Assembly: GCF_000237925.1 (NCBI RefSeq)
Contig: NC_031495.1
Location: forward strand, 15,201,749-15,265,748
Direction: 5' to 3'
DNA: 64,000 nucleotides
Source: Schistosoma mansoni
Lineage: Eukaryota; Platyhelminthes; Trematoda; Strigeidida; Schistosomatidae
Part shown: piece after piece, positions 37,644 to 50,200 of the stretch
Numbering within the stretch: the stretch's first letter is position 1
Layout of the letters: each line of letters starts with the position of its first letter
Translations under genes and position numbers: made by a program
The notes under the pieces: generated by a model
Told to the model about the DNA's origin: nothing
The model's input: the letters and a program-made list of their open reading frames with translations, nothing else
Databases searched by the model: none

Positions 37644-40600
37644 ATGAACCTGGGGTTACACGCCTTGACGTTGTCGTTTTTCCTTAGTTCTATTTTAGTT
37701 TACTGTGGGTTAGTTTTCATATTTCCACAAATATTTTCTGGTTGTAATATAGTAGGGATTTTTATGCCATTCTAAACGTACCTCGTAATGCAAATAAAAG
37801 CGAGATCAAAAAAGCCTACAGATCACTTGCTAGCAAGCTGCATCCCGATAAAAATCGTGAAGATCCAAAAGCTGACCAAAAGCTTCAAGACATAAATGAA
37901 GCTTACGAAGTGAGTTCAAAAAGTGTCTAGTAGACTTGATTTTTCAGAAAGGATGATTGTCTTTTTAGAGCTAATCATTTTTGACATATATGTTGTAAGA
38001 TTATTCAGTCGCTGTGATTGGTTTGACTTTGATATGTTTGAGGTCTGAATTGTGTTATCTCTACTTTCAATTTTTGGAGTTTCGTCTTCACCGAATATTG
38101 TTGTCTTCTGGGTATCTCATTTCGTCTTGCACGTCAACCTGTTTTTCATTTTCTGTTTATCTCTTGCTGCTGTATGTTAAATGTATGCTTGATTTTGTTC
38201 TCCTGCCATTTGGTGCGAAAATTTATTGGGTTTCCTAGAGCGACAAAACCGTAATCATGTTCCTAATGACTATTGTACCGTGTGCATGCGTCTTTTTTTA
38301 TAAATAATGAACATAAAGTTGAACTTTACTCTCATCTGTTGAGTAATTGAAGTGTTTAACAAATCAATACGTTATAACTGCACGAGGTAACTCTCAATTT
38401 TTGATGGTGACTGAAACCTACGGATAGTTTCGTACTGGTAGTCCTATCCATATTTAGATTTCAACCATTTGGTATTGTATGAAACTTCTGACTCATAGTC
38501 TTTCGCATGAAAAATGGTTAAAACACCATTGGTTTTTGTTTTATTCTTCCCGATCGGCGATAACAAATGGGTTGAATGGCGACTTGGATACCGCTGTAAC
38601 TGAATTTATTTTTGAACAATTAATCCAGTTGACGTACACACCAATAATAATTGAATAAACACAACTGAAGGTGTAATATTAAGTTACGTCCAGCACCAAT
38701 CCATTCTGTATTTACATTGCATTGAAAACCACACTGGTACTAGTAATGTCAGCAATTATATCAAGATCCTAATTCCCTCTGGTACAGCAATTGTATCATT
38801 ACTGAAATCACACTGGTACTAGTCTAACCAAAAATTATACTAGCATTTTAAAAACTCAGGCTTTTTTCGCAACAATTTCACTCCAGTCAAACTTGACTGA
38901 AGTATAGTGTACTGAAATGTATTCAGTGTCAGTTATCTCAAATATTGGTTGGTCAGGTAAATTATAAAATAAGATTAGCAGACAATCAAATAACCAGAAT
39001 CACCATAAAATATATGTAGATCTGGGTTTGAAATTAATCACGCGGTCGGGGATAGGACACACAAAATCGAATTAATACACTTGACAGTCACCTGCTTGGT
39101 CAGATCTTATAATCCTAACGGAATATAAAGTTATGTGAATTTGAAATGTCTATGTTGATCACACACATACTCTTCAGAATTAATCTGTAATTTCTTCATA
39201 AACGTGAGCTTACTAACTGAAAATCCTGTACTTAGGTTCTCAGCAAAGATGACAAGCGCAAACTTTACGATCAGTACGGTGAAGAGGGTCTAAAGAGTCA
39301 TGGAGAGCATGATTTTAATCCGTTTGGTTTTGCTCGTGCTCCGGAAGAGGAACCACGTGGAGGTGATATTGTTATGGACCTGTGGGTTACTCTGGAAGAA
39401 CTCTATGTGGGAAACTCTGTAAAAGTGACTAGGCGTAAACTGATCAAAATGCCTGCACCTGGAACTCGCAAGTGCAACTGTCGTATGGAGTTACGTACAA
39501 CAGTCCTAGGCCCTGGTCGTTTCCAGATGCACCAAGAACAAGTCTGTAGCGACTGCCCAAACGTCCAGTAGGTCTACTTTTGCCGTTCATTTTATCAAGA
39601 AATAAAATCAGTTATAACTAAAATACTACATAATGTACTTCAAACATTAAGATTCATTGTTTATTTTCTTTTGTAGCAGGAAAATCCATGATTTATCCAA
39701 AATAAGAACTAATTATTCTGTCTCATATCCTCACATTTGTTCATTCTTAGGAAAAACAACCAACTGTAAGGTACTCCAGCCATTATTGTGTTGTCCTATC
39801 ACCATATTTATATTACGTTTCAACTCCTTACACAGCTATTACCTGTGTCAGCTGTTTAATAGGTATATGATACATTGATCATATATATTATCGTAGAAAG
39901 ACTCAGTAACCGGCCTATGATATAATAAGCCAACATACATTAGCTGGCTATTAACTAAGTGTCGTCAGACGAAGAGGATTGTAACCACAACAGCATGACA
40001 TGGAATGAATAAGAATAATTATGAGCTGCAGTCACATTAATATGATAGAATAACAATACCTTCAATTGGCAGGTCACATACAACAGGGATAGTCTACAGG
40101 CACATCAGACCAGGTCAACGTGGTGGGCGTAACGATTTGATTGGTTAGTTATATCCATAACTAACACTATTTCCAAAGTTGCTTCACAATATTAGAAGGA
40201 TCCTATGCATATACTGAGCCTTGGTGTTGAGATCGGACAAGGAGGCGGAAATTTGAGGACGAAAAGCGAATGTCCGGCGCTTTAACCGGGTTGGTGGACA
40301 AGGCGAGTCCACCTAGGGGAGTTGGAAAACCCTGATTTCAACATGGGCTCCAGGATCCTGAGGGAACAAATGGCGTACGAATCAATCGTTGATCACCGGC
40401 TACCATGGGAATGCATCTCCTCACGATGCTCCACTGCCTTGTGGATCAGATCTTTCGGTCAAAGGCTCCGGGTGTGGGCCCCTAAGAAAACCACCTGCTT
40501 CAGTTTAGGCACTTGGGCAGTATCACAGCCCTCAAGCAAATCGAATATGATTTGTGAGGCGCATATGTATCTGGTGCTTCCTTGTACCAATATTTATGTG

Positions 40601-43600
40601 TTTAAATAATAATAATAACTTGGTGTTGAGATAAGTAACCAGGTTTATGCATATGTATCCTGATAGAAGTGTTTTAGACAAGCTATACTTTCTTATAGTC
40701 CGTAAAAACCAAGCTGCACTATCTGCATAACTCACTATCCTAGTTAGATGCGAGCTTCTGAAATAAATGGATTTCAGTGTTTGATTTTCACTTGATGACA
40801 ACGCCATCAAGATAATTCTGAGGCTTAGTAGCTGTTGCTCAATAGTTAAAAAGTTTGACTTCCAGCTACTAAGTTTCGGGTTCAAGCCCAGCTCCACCCA
40901 CTTCATTTTGGAGGATCGGGTTGTTTAGATAACCCTTACTCCTAGAAATAGTGGAGAAGATTTGTAGCTCAGGTGGATGATTCTGATGGAGTTTCGTTCT
41001 CAGAGCTGGATGGTTTGGTCGTGAAGCTTTCATCATTCTTCCGAACGACATCATCAGCACAAACTTCGGCTCAGAAAACAAAACTCCATTGAAACCTTAC
41101 ACTTGGAGTTTGGACCGAATGCAAGTACACTAGTGTATATCTGGTAACTGATTTGAATGATTAAATAATTTAGCATGTAGTTGGCCATGATCAAGATGGT
41201 TTTCAGGTTAAATTAAGCCATCCTGAAACACTGGCTTTTGAGATTCTACACATGATGTGTTAGCCACTTCCATACTGGCTAGGTCAGTTAATGGTGTATT
41301 ACAGTGAAGCCCCTAAATGCCCTGGTATGGCCAAGAGTGGGGAGAACCAGTTATCCCTCTCGAGATTCTCTCACATGGCCATGTGCATAAAACCACTGCC
41401 AAAGAAGTCCTACTCACTGCCTTCTTGCGGCGGGGGTGTTGTTTACAAAATTGAAAAGACGAATAGCGAATGTCCGGCGCTTTAGCCGGGTTGGTGGATA
41501 CGGAGTATTTACCTAGGGGAGTTGGGGAACCCTGATTCCAAACCAATGGTACATGTAGGCTCCAGGATCCTAGGGAAACAAATGGCGTGGGAGCCTGTTG
41601 TTGGTCACTGGCTACTATGGGACTGCATCTCGTAACGTTCCTGCACTGCCTTGTGGATTAAACCTTTAGGTCAAAGGCTCGGGGATGGCCCCATAAAAAG
41701 ACCATCTACTTCGGTCTAGGCACCTGGGCAGTATCCCAGCCCTCTCACAAACCGAATGATCTATATGGTGCATATCTATTTGGTGCGTACTTGTACCAAT
41801 ATTTGTGTGTTGAAATAAAGTAACCGTAAAGCGAAGGATATTTCCATCGAACTGTACATAAACTGTTTTCTGTAGTAGTTCCATAATGATTATTATTATA
41901 TACTTTTTCCATTTCTTAATATGATTTTCATTTCGTTTTGCACACTTTTGGTGCTAAACTTTACCACTCTTTTATGCTCAAACTAACTAAATAAACCAAC
42001 TCCATAAGGTTTGTACCTGAGGAACGAACTCTCTATGTGGAACTTAAGCCGGGAATGAGAGATGGGTACTTTTATCCGTTCGTTGGAGAAGGGGAACCTC
42101 ATTCTGATGGTGAATCAGGTGATCTGAAATTTCGTATTAAACAGAAAAAGTATGTAAGCCGTTTTCCTTTTTCCCTTAGTTACTTTTTTAATTATATTTC
42201 ACAATATTGTGTACAAAAGATAACTTCAGTTCAATTTCCTTAGGGGAATAGTAGTTGGCAAAATTTTTTCACGCTACCTTACTACTGAATGTTTATAAAT
42301 TGATCAGATGATGGAATTATGAGTAGCAAAATGTTATCGTACATATTAAAGTGTTTGGCCTTTACCAAATACTAATTCCAAGTCGTTGTTGAAGCGAAAA
42401 CTGAACATCGGATTTTGATGATATGGCATTTGTTTAGTCTGCTAGTCAATAATTCTGCATTTATATCCAAATAATCCATAAAAGTCACGAGTGTATTCCG
42501 TACATTTCTGTGTTTCGTTCAACCAAAATATTTATAAAGGCATTCCATTGAATTGCAATTACAGGAAGCTTTTTCAAAAAAAAACTGACGTCCATTAAAA
42601 ATAAACAATTCTAATGAATCTTATAACGTCGTTAAAGTAAAACACAACCTTATCATTTAAAAATGTAATCATTTCATCAAATTGGTTTATAAATACCCAG
42701 TTAGTGAATCGTTTTCATAGATTTTCATCAAACATTATTTAAAAAATTTATTTTAATAATCTAAACGTCTTAATGATCCGTTCGTCGGTGTTGACATTCA
42801 CCTCCATTATAATGAATCTTGTAAGCGGATGGTAAAATTAGTCGTAGTGTTTTATCAATAAAGCCTTGTTAACTAATTTGTGTGATTCACTAACAAAACC
42901 TATATCTGTGCAGTTAGATTTGAGCCACACTTAATGTAGTCAAATTGAAGCACGTTGAAAGAAGTTTTAACATGTAATCAAATGGTTGAATATAGGGTCC
43001 TTAAACTCTCGAACCACCACTCCAGAACCTAATCTGTGATGAATTATTTTCAGCATACAGTTAGTATATACCAAAGACCCTTAGTTCTTGTTTAAATGTT
43101 ATTTATGTATCTTATAGACACAATATATTTCATCGACGAGGTGATGACCTATACACTAACATCACTCTAACTCTGGTTCAATCTCTGAATGGATATCACG
43201 TGACATTTCCACATTTAGACGGCCATCAAGTAGGTAGTTTTCTTTATTGTACTTATCCGTTTTCAACAAATATTTTAATATTTTGTTCCCCTGTATCTTT
43301 CAACATAAGATTCACTAAACTTCAAGCAGTGAATAAAGTTATTTAAATTTAGGGGGTAAGATGTTAAGGGCAAGTGATATGTTATTTCTAAGTGCTCAAG
43401 TGTGGACCAGTCTACGGTTAACACTATTCACGCTGGTAGTCGCTTAACCATAATAGTTGAAAGATTGTTTTTCTTTTTGAATTCACTATTTATAGCTAAA
43501 GTGACGAGCCTTTTAAAACAATAAATTAGAAGAGAAGAGGATACAAAGACTTTATTTTACTACACTGACATTAAGCTAGACAAATAAGTACCCGGTGGTC

Positions 43601-44172
43601 GTTGTGACAAAAACGCCCACATTTAATGAATCATGTAACAGTGTTTGCCGAATAATAGATTGAAAAGAGTGTATGAATAATTGTAATAACCAAAAGTTAA
43701 CGGTGAGTAAGTATGGGAAATCGATTGGGTCAATCTCTATGATGGCAGGTTTCAACATGAAATTTCTGAACTAATGCAGATCTGAGGTTTTGAAACTAAC
43801 CATGACAGTGTCACAAAACACTATTTCCTTAAAGTCTCAATCGCCACTTTTGTTTACTTTTTTTAATAATAGGTTGTCATCTCAAGTGATTATGTGACGT
43901 CTCCAGGGACAATTATTCATAAACCAAATGAAGGAATGCCTAATTTTGAAAATAATAAGCGTCGTGGTTCTCTTTACATTACAATCGATGTTCAGTTTCC
44001 CGAAAACTTTAAAATTCCTGAAGATAAACGTAAAATGATTTCAGAACTTTTTCACTCATCCAGTACCAGCACCACTAATACTCCATCATCATCTCAGCCT
44101 GATCAACCAACACCAGCACAAATTTACAATGGTCTAGATGGAGGTAGCAAAAAGATATATGTAAAAAATTAA
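37644..44172 (+). CDS. DNAJB11: DNAJB11/ERdj3-like ER-lumen Hsp40, 6 exons
   Basis: Exons: 37644-37708, 37753-37909, 39236-39567, 42009-42149, 43118-43229, 43873-44172; 368 residues (human ERdj3 has 358). Residues 1-22 are a signal peptide ([20 protein letters not shown]). The J domain spans about 24-95 with the HPD motif at 52-54. The G/F linker is short. The substrate-binding domain has the ERdj3-specific Cys pairs C154/C156 (KCNCR) and C178/C181, inside 'APGTRKCNC' and '[20 protein letters not shown]'. Later blocks ([44 protein letters not shown]) also follow the family. It should recruit BiP to unfolded proteins in the ER lumen. The C-terminal 60 residues add a Ser/Thr-rich insert. No KDEL signal is present, as in other ERdj3 proteins. 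Confidence 0.95.
37709..37752 (+). other. 44-nt mini-intron of DNAJB11
   Basis: It begins GTTAGT and ends ATATAG. Removing it rebuilds a Gly codon (GG+T), giving the family-typical GRDFYAIL start of the J domain; without splicing, the frame hits a stop. Very short introns near gene starts are common in schistosomes. The later introns of this gene are 643-2441 bases. Confidence 0.85.
40240..40612 (+). repeat. Non-LTR retroelement 3' end (family R)
   Basis: It aligns with 41460-41820 along most of its length: 'gcgaatgtccggcgcttta', 'ccgggttggtgga', 'ggctccaggatcct', 'cactgccttgtggat', and the terminal 'cttgtaccaatattt.tgtgtt'. It ends in an A/T-rich simple tail. It lies in intron 3 of DNAJB11, sense. 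Confidence 0.6.
40825..40935 (+). repeat. tRNA-derived SINE (family B)
   Basis: A head with 'tagctgttgctcaatagtta', B box 'gggttcaagccc' at 40879-40890, then 'agctccacccacttcatttt' and a 'ggatcgggttg' block as in the copy at 16005. It lies in intron 3 of DNAJB11. Confidence 0.6.
40975..41095 (-). mobile_element. Penelope-like element 3' end fragment with hammerhead-like core
   Basis: The minus strand matches 9230-9340. CTGATGA (41057-41051), the 7-bp stem II (with two base changes that keep pairing) and GAAA (41031-41028) are retained. It lies antisense to DNAJB11 in intron 3. Confidence 0.55.
41285..41820 (+). repeat. Non-LTR retroelement 3' region (family R), longer copy
   Basis: The upstream part (41290-41430) matches 10255-10450 and the downstream part (41460-41820) matches 40240-40612. 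Thus it links the two fragments into one element. It has no open frame of note. It is sense in intron 3 of DNAJB11. Confidence 0.6.
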
Positions 44173-44551
44173 CTGTATCGATCAGGTTCTGTGTGAAATA
44201 CCCTGTTTGTGTTTTCCTGTAATTAAGAATCGTTGATTTATACAACCTACTGTGTACAGTTGTCTTTTTCTTCTACTCATTCATTTGCATTTTTATGATA
44301 TTTGCTGTTGTTGTTGACTAGTTCTCAGACCTGTTTTTTGATTTTCTTAAAATATTCCCAACTTTGCGGATGCAAGTACAGTCAAATTCTGTTTGTTTTT
44401 TTATTAAAAAAGACTTGTTATTAATAAATATTGAGCAGATTGAATTGATAGTTGATTGTTTTGCTTGATAAATGCCAAGACGATTTATTGCAACGAGTTA
44501 ATTAGGTAAATAATTTAACTCATCATTTTTGTCTATGTAAATCAAAATGAC

Positions 44552-44557
44552 AATAAA
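44552..44557 (+). promoter_or_regulatory. Candidate poly(A) signal of DNAJB11
   Basis: AATAAA about 380 bases past the stop codon, followed by T-rich sequence. Another AATAAA lies near 44424. Which one is used cannot be told from sequence. Confidence 0.4.
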
Positions 44558-45243
44558 AAAAATGTTCTCTTGTATACTTTCTGATCTTATGTATGTATAT
44601 TTGATTAACATACAGTTTTGATTCCTCTTATCATACTGTAGCAAAGTGGTTAGTAACCATTTTAAAACCACTCCACAAACACCTAGTTTTGTTTGTTTTT
44701 AAAAGCTAAATTACATATATATTTCATCGATAACTGAATGTCGTTTTTTCAGGTATATAAATGGAAATTAATATGACATTAAACATTTGTCGGAATTTAT
44801 ACTGAATGTCAGCTAAATACCTGGGATCACTAAATCTGTTTCTGGTGTTATATTCACTGGAATAACTCACTTGAGGTCAATTAAAGTCAAAAGACCGTAT
44901 TGCTTTCCTAGAATATATGTAAGTATATATAAATAATAAGTGACTATAACTTATAATAATTAGCTTTGATTTTAAAAAAATTCCCCATCAATACGATAAA
45001 CTTGGCAACAGTTGGCCGATAGGTACTAAATGGCGATTCCAATAAACCGGGGGGGGATTAACTATGTATCAACCAATAAGATAACAGTTAGTTCACGATT
45101 AGTCAATGAAATTCAAAAATATAAACTACTGAATGAAACAATTGTTAATCACGAAAAGTACAGTTATAACAAACGAATCTCACACTTATGCTATGCAATA
45201 TCAAAGTCATCCTGTGATCATATATCTATCCATATGGGAGACT

Positions 45244-46477
45244 TTGTTGCGTTTCCTGACTTATTTTGTAGCTACGTTTTTATGGATTATTTGGGTACTA
45301 TGTATTCGTTTAATATTTATGGTACAATCAGACTTGTTGAGTTATGTCCACATTTATTGTTTGCATACACTGTGGTGGTTGTGTTATTCACGGCATGTTC
45401 TACAGTAGACGATCGGAATTGCATCTCACAGTCCTGTCTCTTACTGTCTTTATGATTTTCCTGTATGTCGCCTAGTTGGTCATATTATCTATTTATTTAA
45501 TTGAACACATAAACATTGGTATAAGGGGTCACCAAATACATATGCGCTACACATCAATAAAGAGGTATTTAAGAGATAGAGAAAGTAGTATGATAAAAAG
45601 AAGAGCAACGATTAACAAAACTTGTAGGGGAGTGAATTAATAATAATGAGAGAAGCAGTTTGAAATATAACTAAATCATTTGATGAAGTATGGGCAATAC
45701 GACGCACAATGTTTCGGACAAAGATAACCTCACAGGTAGATGACTAGCTGTTGTAGACTTTTAAAGCCGAGGTAGGTGCTTCGTTTAAAAAGAAGTTTTA
45801 ATTCCTGTCAGTTTGTGAGACACTACAAATACAACACTAAGAACACCGACCCAGTCACACTTGATGGAGAAACTCTGGAAGAGGTGAAAACTCTTACGTA
45901 CCTGGTCAGCATCATCGATGAACAAGGAGGATCTGATGCAGGCGTAAAGGCAAGGATTGGCAAAACAAGGACAGAATTCATACAGTTGAAGAACATGTGG
46001 AACTCAAAACAACTGTCAACCAATATCAAAGTCAGGATCTTCAATACGAACGTCAAGACAGTTAGTTCCATTGTACGGAGCTGGAACTTCGAGAACTACT
46101 ACAACCATCAGCAAGAAATTACAGGTATTTATAAACAATTATCTACGTAGGATACTGAATGTCTGTCAGTTGGATACCATCAGCAACAGACTATTATGGG
46201 AGAGAACAAACCAAATTCCATTTGAATAGGAAATTAGAAGAAGACATTGGAAGTGGATAGGACATACATTGTGAAAATCACCAAACTGCATGACGAGTCA
46301 AGTGCTAACTTGGGATTGTGAAGGGAAACGGAAAAGAGGAAGACCAAAGAATGCATTGCGGCGAGAATCGGAAGTAGACATGAAAAGGATGAGTAGTTAC
46401 TGGAAATCACTAGGAAGGATTGCTCAGGATGAAGTTCGTTGGAGAATGCTTGTGAGCGGCCTATGCTCCTCCACGAG
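45244..46477 (+). repeat. Left arm of a long near-identical inverted repeat
   Basis: This 1.23-kb stretch is the reverse complement of 48986-50220. Every block that I compared was identical, and the two encoded 124-residue frames are the same. It contains a family-R tail (reverse, near 45485-45565), unmatched DNA, and an RTE LINE C-terminal fragment (45776-46477, '[14 protein letters not shown]..', '[20 protein letters not shown]'). It lies between DNAJB11 and the dynein 3' end. Confidence 0.9.
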
Positions 46478-46939
46478 TTGTGGCAGGTGTAAGCAAGTAA
46501 GCTTCAGACAGTAATCTCTCAGAAAATATCCCGCTAGTTAATCAACACTTAATTCCTTTTACTGATGGACTTCGTAGTTTGATAGTTATAGGTCCAATAA
46601 AATCTATTTATGAAACAACAGATAGTTGTATCTATATTTCGTAATTTTAAGTAGTTCCATCACGTTTAGTTTTCGTTCAATTGCTTAGTCTATTTGTGGG
46701 TCTATTTTTAGAAAAAGAACTCTCAATGGCTTTGTTTCAAAAAATAAGTCACAGACATTAAGAAAGTTACTACAAACAATCCATAAACTTATTCATATAA
46801 TGCTGATACATTTAGGTGGAATAAACACCAACAAATCACACACCTCCCTGACACAACCAAAGGTCAAGTTGTTTCAGTAGGAAGGTAACTGTCATTCTAA
46901 TGACCTCAATAACAGAAAGCGAGATACTTCATCACCACG

Positions 46940-47035
46940 AGGATGTTGGTACATCTAGCTGGCAATCTCCAAATCGTACGAAAAGTTTGTCCCGCATCCC
47001 ACTGCTAGCCGTTATTCAACTTCAATAATATCATT
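46940..47035 (+). repeat. Degenerate SM-alpha/hammerhead remnant
   Basis: 'ggtacatctagctggcaatc' and the terminal 'cactgctagcc' block mark a diverged copy of the SM-alpha ribozyme region. The core is lost. It lies just downstream of the dynein stop codon. Confidence 0.45.
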
Positions 47036-47051
47036 ATTTCTTTAAAAACTT

Positions 47052-47057
47052 TTTATT
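47052..47057 (-). promoter_or_regulatory. Candidate poly(A) signal of the dynein gene
   Basis: AATAAA on the minus strand, about 210 bases past the dynein stop codon. Confidence 0.4.
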
Positions 47058-47265
47058 AATTTCTTATATGATTCCAAAGTTAACTTTTACAACGTATTTC
47101 GAGTGTATATTGCGATAGTATCAACTGATATAATTAAAATAGTGAATAAGTATACATATTTGAAGTGTGTTTTTAAAATATGTATATATAATAAAAGTAT
47201 AGTTAGTTTTATGGATTGGTGATTGTGTACCAGGTACCCCGAACCTAGATTTCTCATCACTCCAT

Positions 47266-50200
47266 TTAGTCATCCAATTGACATAGTAAAGCTACACCTC
47301 TCATAATCCAATGACTTTCCGGTTTATCTGACGTCAACAAGATCGGTAGTACAAAATTTGTAGAATGTCCAGTTGTTGATAATACACCTCGACGTTCACT
47401 TGTTTTGTAAACTGGTGCTGTATAACTAGGCCTTGGTTTAATATCACTCCGTTTTATTGGTATTAACCAAATCTGTGAAAAATATTTGAAAAAAAACAAT
47501 TTCAGTGTGAGACTAGTACTTCAGTGTGGTTGCATTTAACTAGTATTCATTCCTACTTGTTAATTTTCCTATACCAAAATAATTTGCTACCATATACAGT
47601 CAATGCGGCAGTTTTGAGGGGTCGATTATTAAAAATATTTTTGGCACTTAGTATTTTTTATCTTTTAAGTTTATGTACAAAACATTTCATGTGAATTTAA
47701 ACAATGTGAAAGTTCTGGATTCTATTTTTTTTAACAAGATGAATGAACTAATAACAAATAATATATCCGATCTCCGTCGGCAGCTATTTGTGTTATTGTT
47801 TGGGCGGTCATTGGTCTTATTGGCTTTCAGAGAACTTCCTATAATCTGATCATTCATTGACGTTGAGATATTCAATGGATATGAAAGAAGTTGGACTAAT
47901 AATAAGAATACAATGCTGCGTGATGACATTTATCTTTATCCAATTTTAAATAAAAGTGTGACGTCCTACATTTTTCAATATGTTTTTTGTTCAGTTAGCG
48001 CGTTAATGATGCATTCAAAAGTTTAATTTTTACTGGGGACTTCGTTTTTGATCATCTAAAGCTGTATTCAGTGAATACGCTACTGTAAAGCAACATAACT
48101 TTCTGGACGAAAAAGCTTAAAAGTGGACGTTAGAGCTTAAGATGAAACCCTCAGTGAAAAGTATGCTCTTATAAACATCATTCATCTACTAAATGAACGG
48201 AAGAATGCTAGATATTGAATATATGGTGAACATTGAGAACGTATGAGTTACAAGTTCATGGACACATAACTTATTTGTATAACGTTTAACTGAATAATTT
48301 TATTTTTCCCTCAATCATTTTCTGTATAAATAACCAAATGATTGGTGATATTGTGTACAACACTTACAGGTGGCATAGGATCTTGTAAAACTTTTGGTAA
48401 AGCTTCTGTTAATTTTTTTGTACGCCTATCCCATCTTGCACCGTCCACAAACAGACCGGACACATAAGCTCCTATTAGATGGAAAGAAAATAGTCAATGA
48501 TTTTAAAAAGAATTATTAACACATATGCAAATAAGATGAATTAGTGATAGGTACAAATAATTATATAGAATAGATGGAATGTGGCTAGCGGTGAAATCTA
48601 GGACACGTATTTCGTCTTATTCGGGACTCACCAGAAGATTGACAAGATACTAAATTGTTTTGATCAATGCCTTATTGGAAATTATTTAAATGAAAAAAAA
48701 TATTACCGAAAACATACTATGATTATTTAAACTGGATACCGTTCAGATGATCTTTTTTTCTGATAAAAGACAGAGTGTACTGTCATTTCATCAAAAACAT
48801 TTTCGAAGTAAAAAAAACCCATAAAAAATGAATATTTTCCACCAGATCTTAATTGACATGAAGGTGAATGTCGTTAGAATTCCATTGGATTATTGACACA
48901 TTTATAATAATTGCAGTTACAATACTAGATTGATTTTGATGACCATAGGGATTTAGATGAGTTGGTATACTTACGCCTGTTACACCTCGTGGAGGAGCAT
49001 AGGCCGCTCACAAGCATTCTCCAACGAACTTCATCCTGAGCAATCCTTCCTAGTGATTTCCAGTAACTACTCATCCTTTTCATGTCTACTTCCGATTCTC
49101 GCCGCAATGCATTCTTTGGTCTTCCTCTTTTCCGTTTCCCTTCACAATCCCAAGTTAGCACTTGACTCGTCATGCAGTTTGGTGATTTTCACAATGTATG
49201 TCCTATCCACTTCCAATGTCTTCTTCTAATTTCCTATTCAAATGGAATTTGGTTTGTTCTCTCCCATAATAGTCTGTTGCTGATGGTATCCAACTGACAG
49301 ACATTCAGTATCCTACGTAGATAATTGTTTATAAATACCTGTAATTTCTTGCTGATGGTTGTAGTAGTTCTCGAAGTTCCAGCTCCGTACAATGGAACTA
49401 ACTGTCTTGACGTTCGTATTGAAGATCCTGACTTTGATATTGGTTGACAGTTGTTTTGAGTTCCACATGTTCTTCAACTGTATGAATTCTGTCCTTGTTT
49501 TGCCAATCCTTGCCTTTACGCCTGCATCAGATCCTCCTTGTTCATCGATGATGCTGACCAGGTACGTAAGAGTTTTCACCTCTTCCAGAGTTTCTCCATC
49601 AAGTGTGACTGGGTCGGTGTTCTTAGTGTTGTATTTGTAGTGTCTCACAAACTGACAGGAATTAAAACTTCTTTTTAAACGAAGCACCTACCTCGGCTTT
49701 AAAAGTCTACAACAGCTAGTCATCTACCTGTGAGGTTATCTTTGTCCGAAACATTGTGCGTCGTATTGCCCATACTTCATCAAATGATTTAGTTATATTT
49801 CAAACTGCTTCTCTCATTATTATTAATTCACTCCCCTACAAGTTTTGTTAATCGTTGCTCTTCTTTTTATCATACTACTTTCTCTATCTCTTAAATACCT
49901 CTTTATTGATGTGTAGCGCATATGTATTTGGTGACCCCTTATACCAATGTTTATGTGTTCAATTAAATAAATAGATAATATGACCAACTAGGCGACATAC
50001 AGGAAAATCATAAAGACAGTAAGAGACAGGACTGTGAGATGCAATTCCGATCGTCTACTGTAGAACATGCCGTGAATAACACAACCACCACAGTGTATGC
50101 AAACAATAAATGTGGACATAACTCAACAAGTCTGATTGTACCATAAATATTAAACGAATACATAGTACCCAAATAATCCATAAAAACGTAGCTACAAAAT

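Noticed and set aside
38731-38830. Short direct repeat ('cacactggtactagt' twice) in DNAJB11 intron 2
   Set aside because: Only two 15-base copies; too short to support an element or an array.
45030-45455. 141-residue open frame on the plus strand
   Set aside because: It runs across the outer edge of the inverted-repeat arm and through repeat sequence, and has no recognisable domain or splice support.
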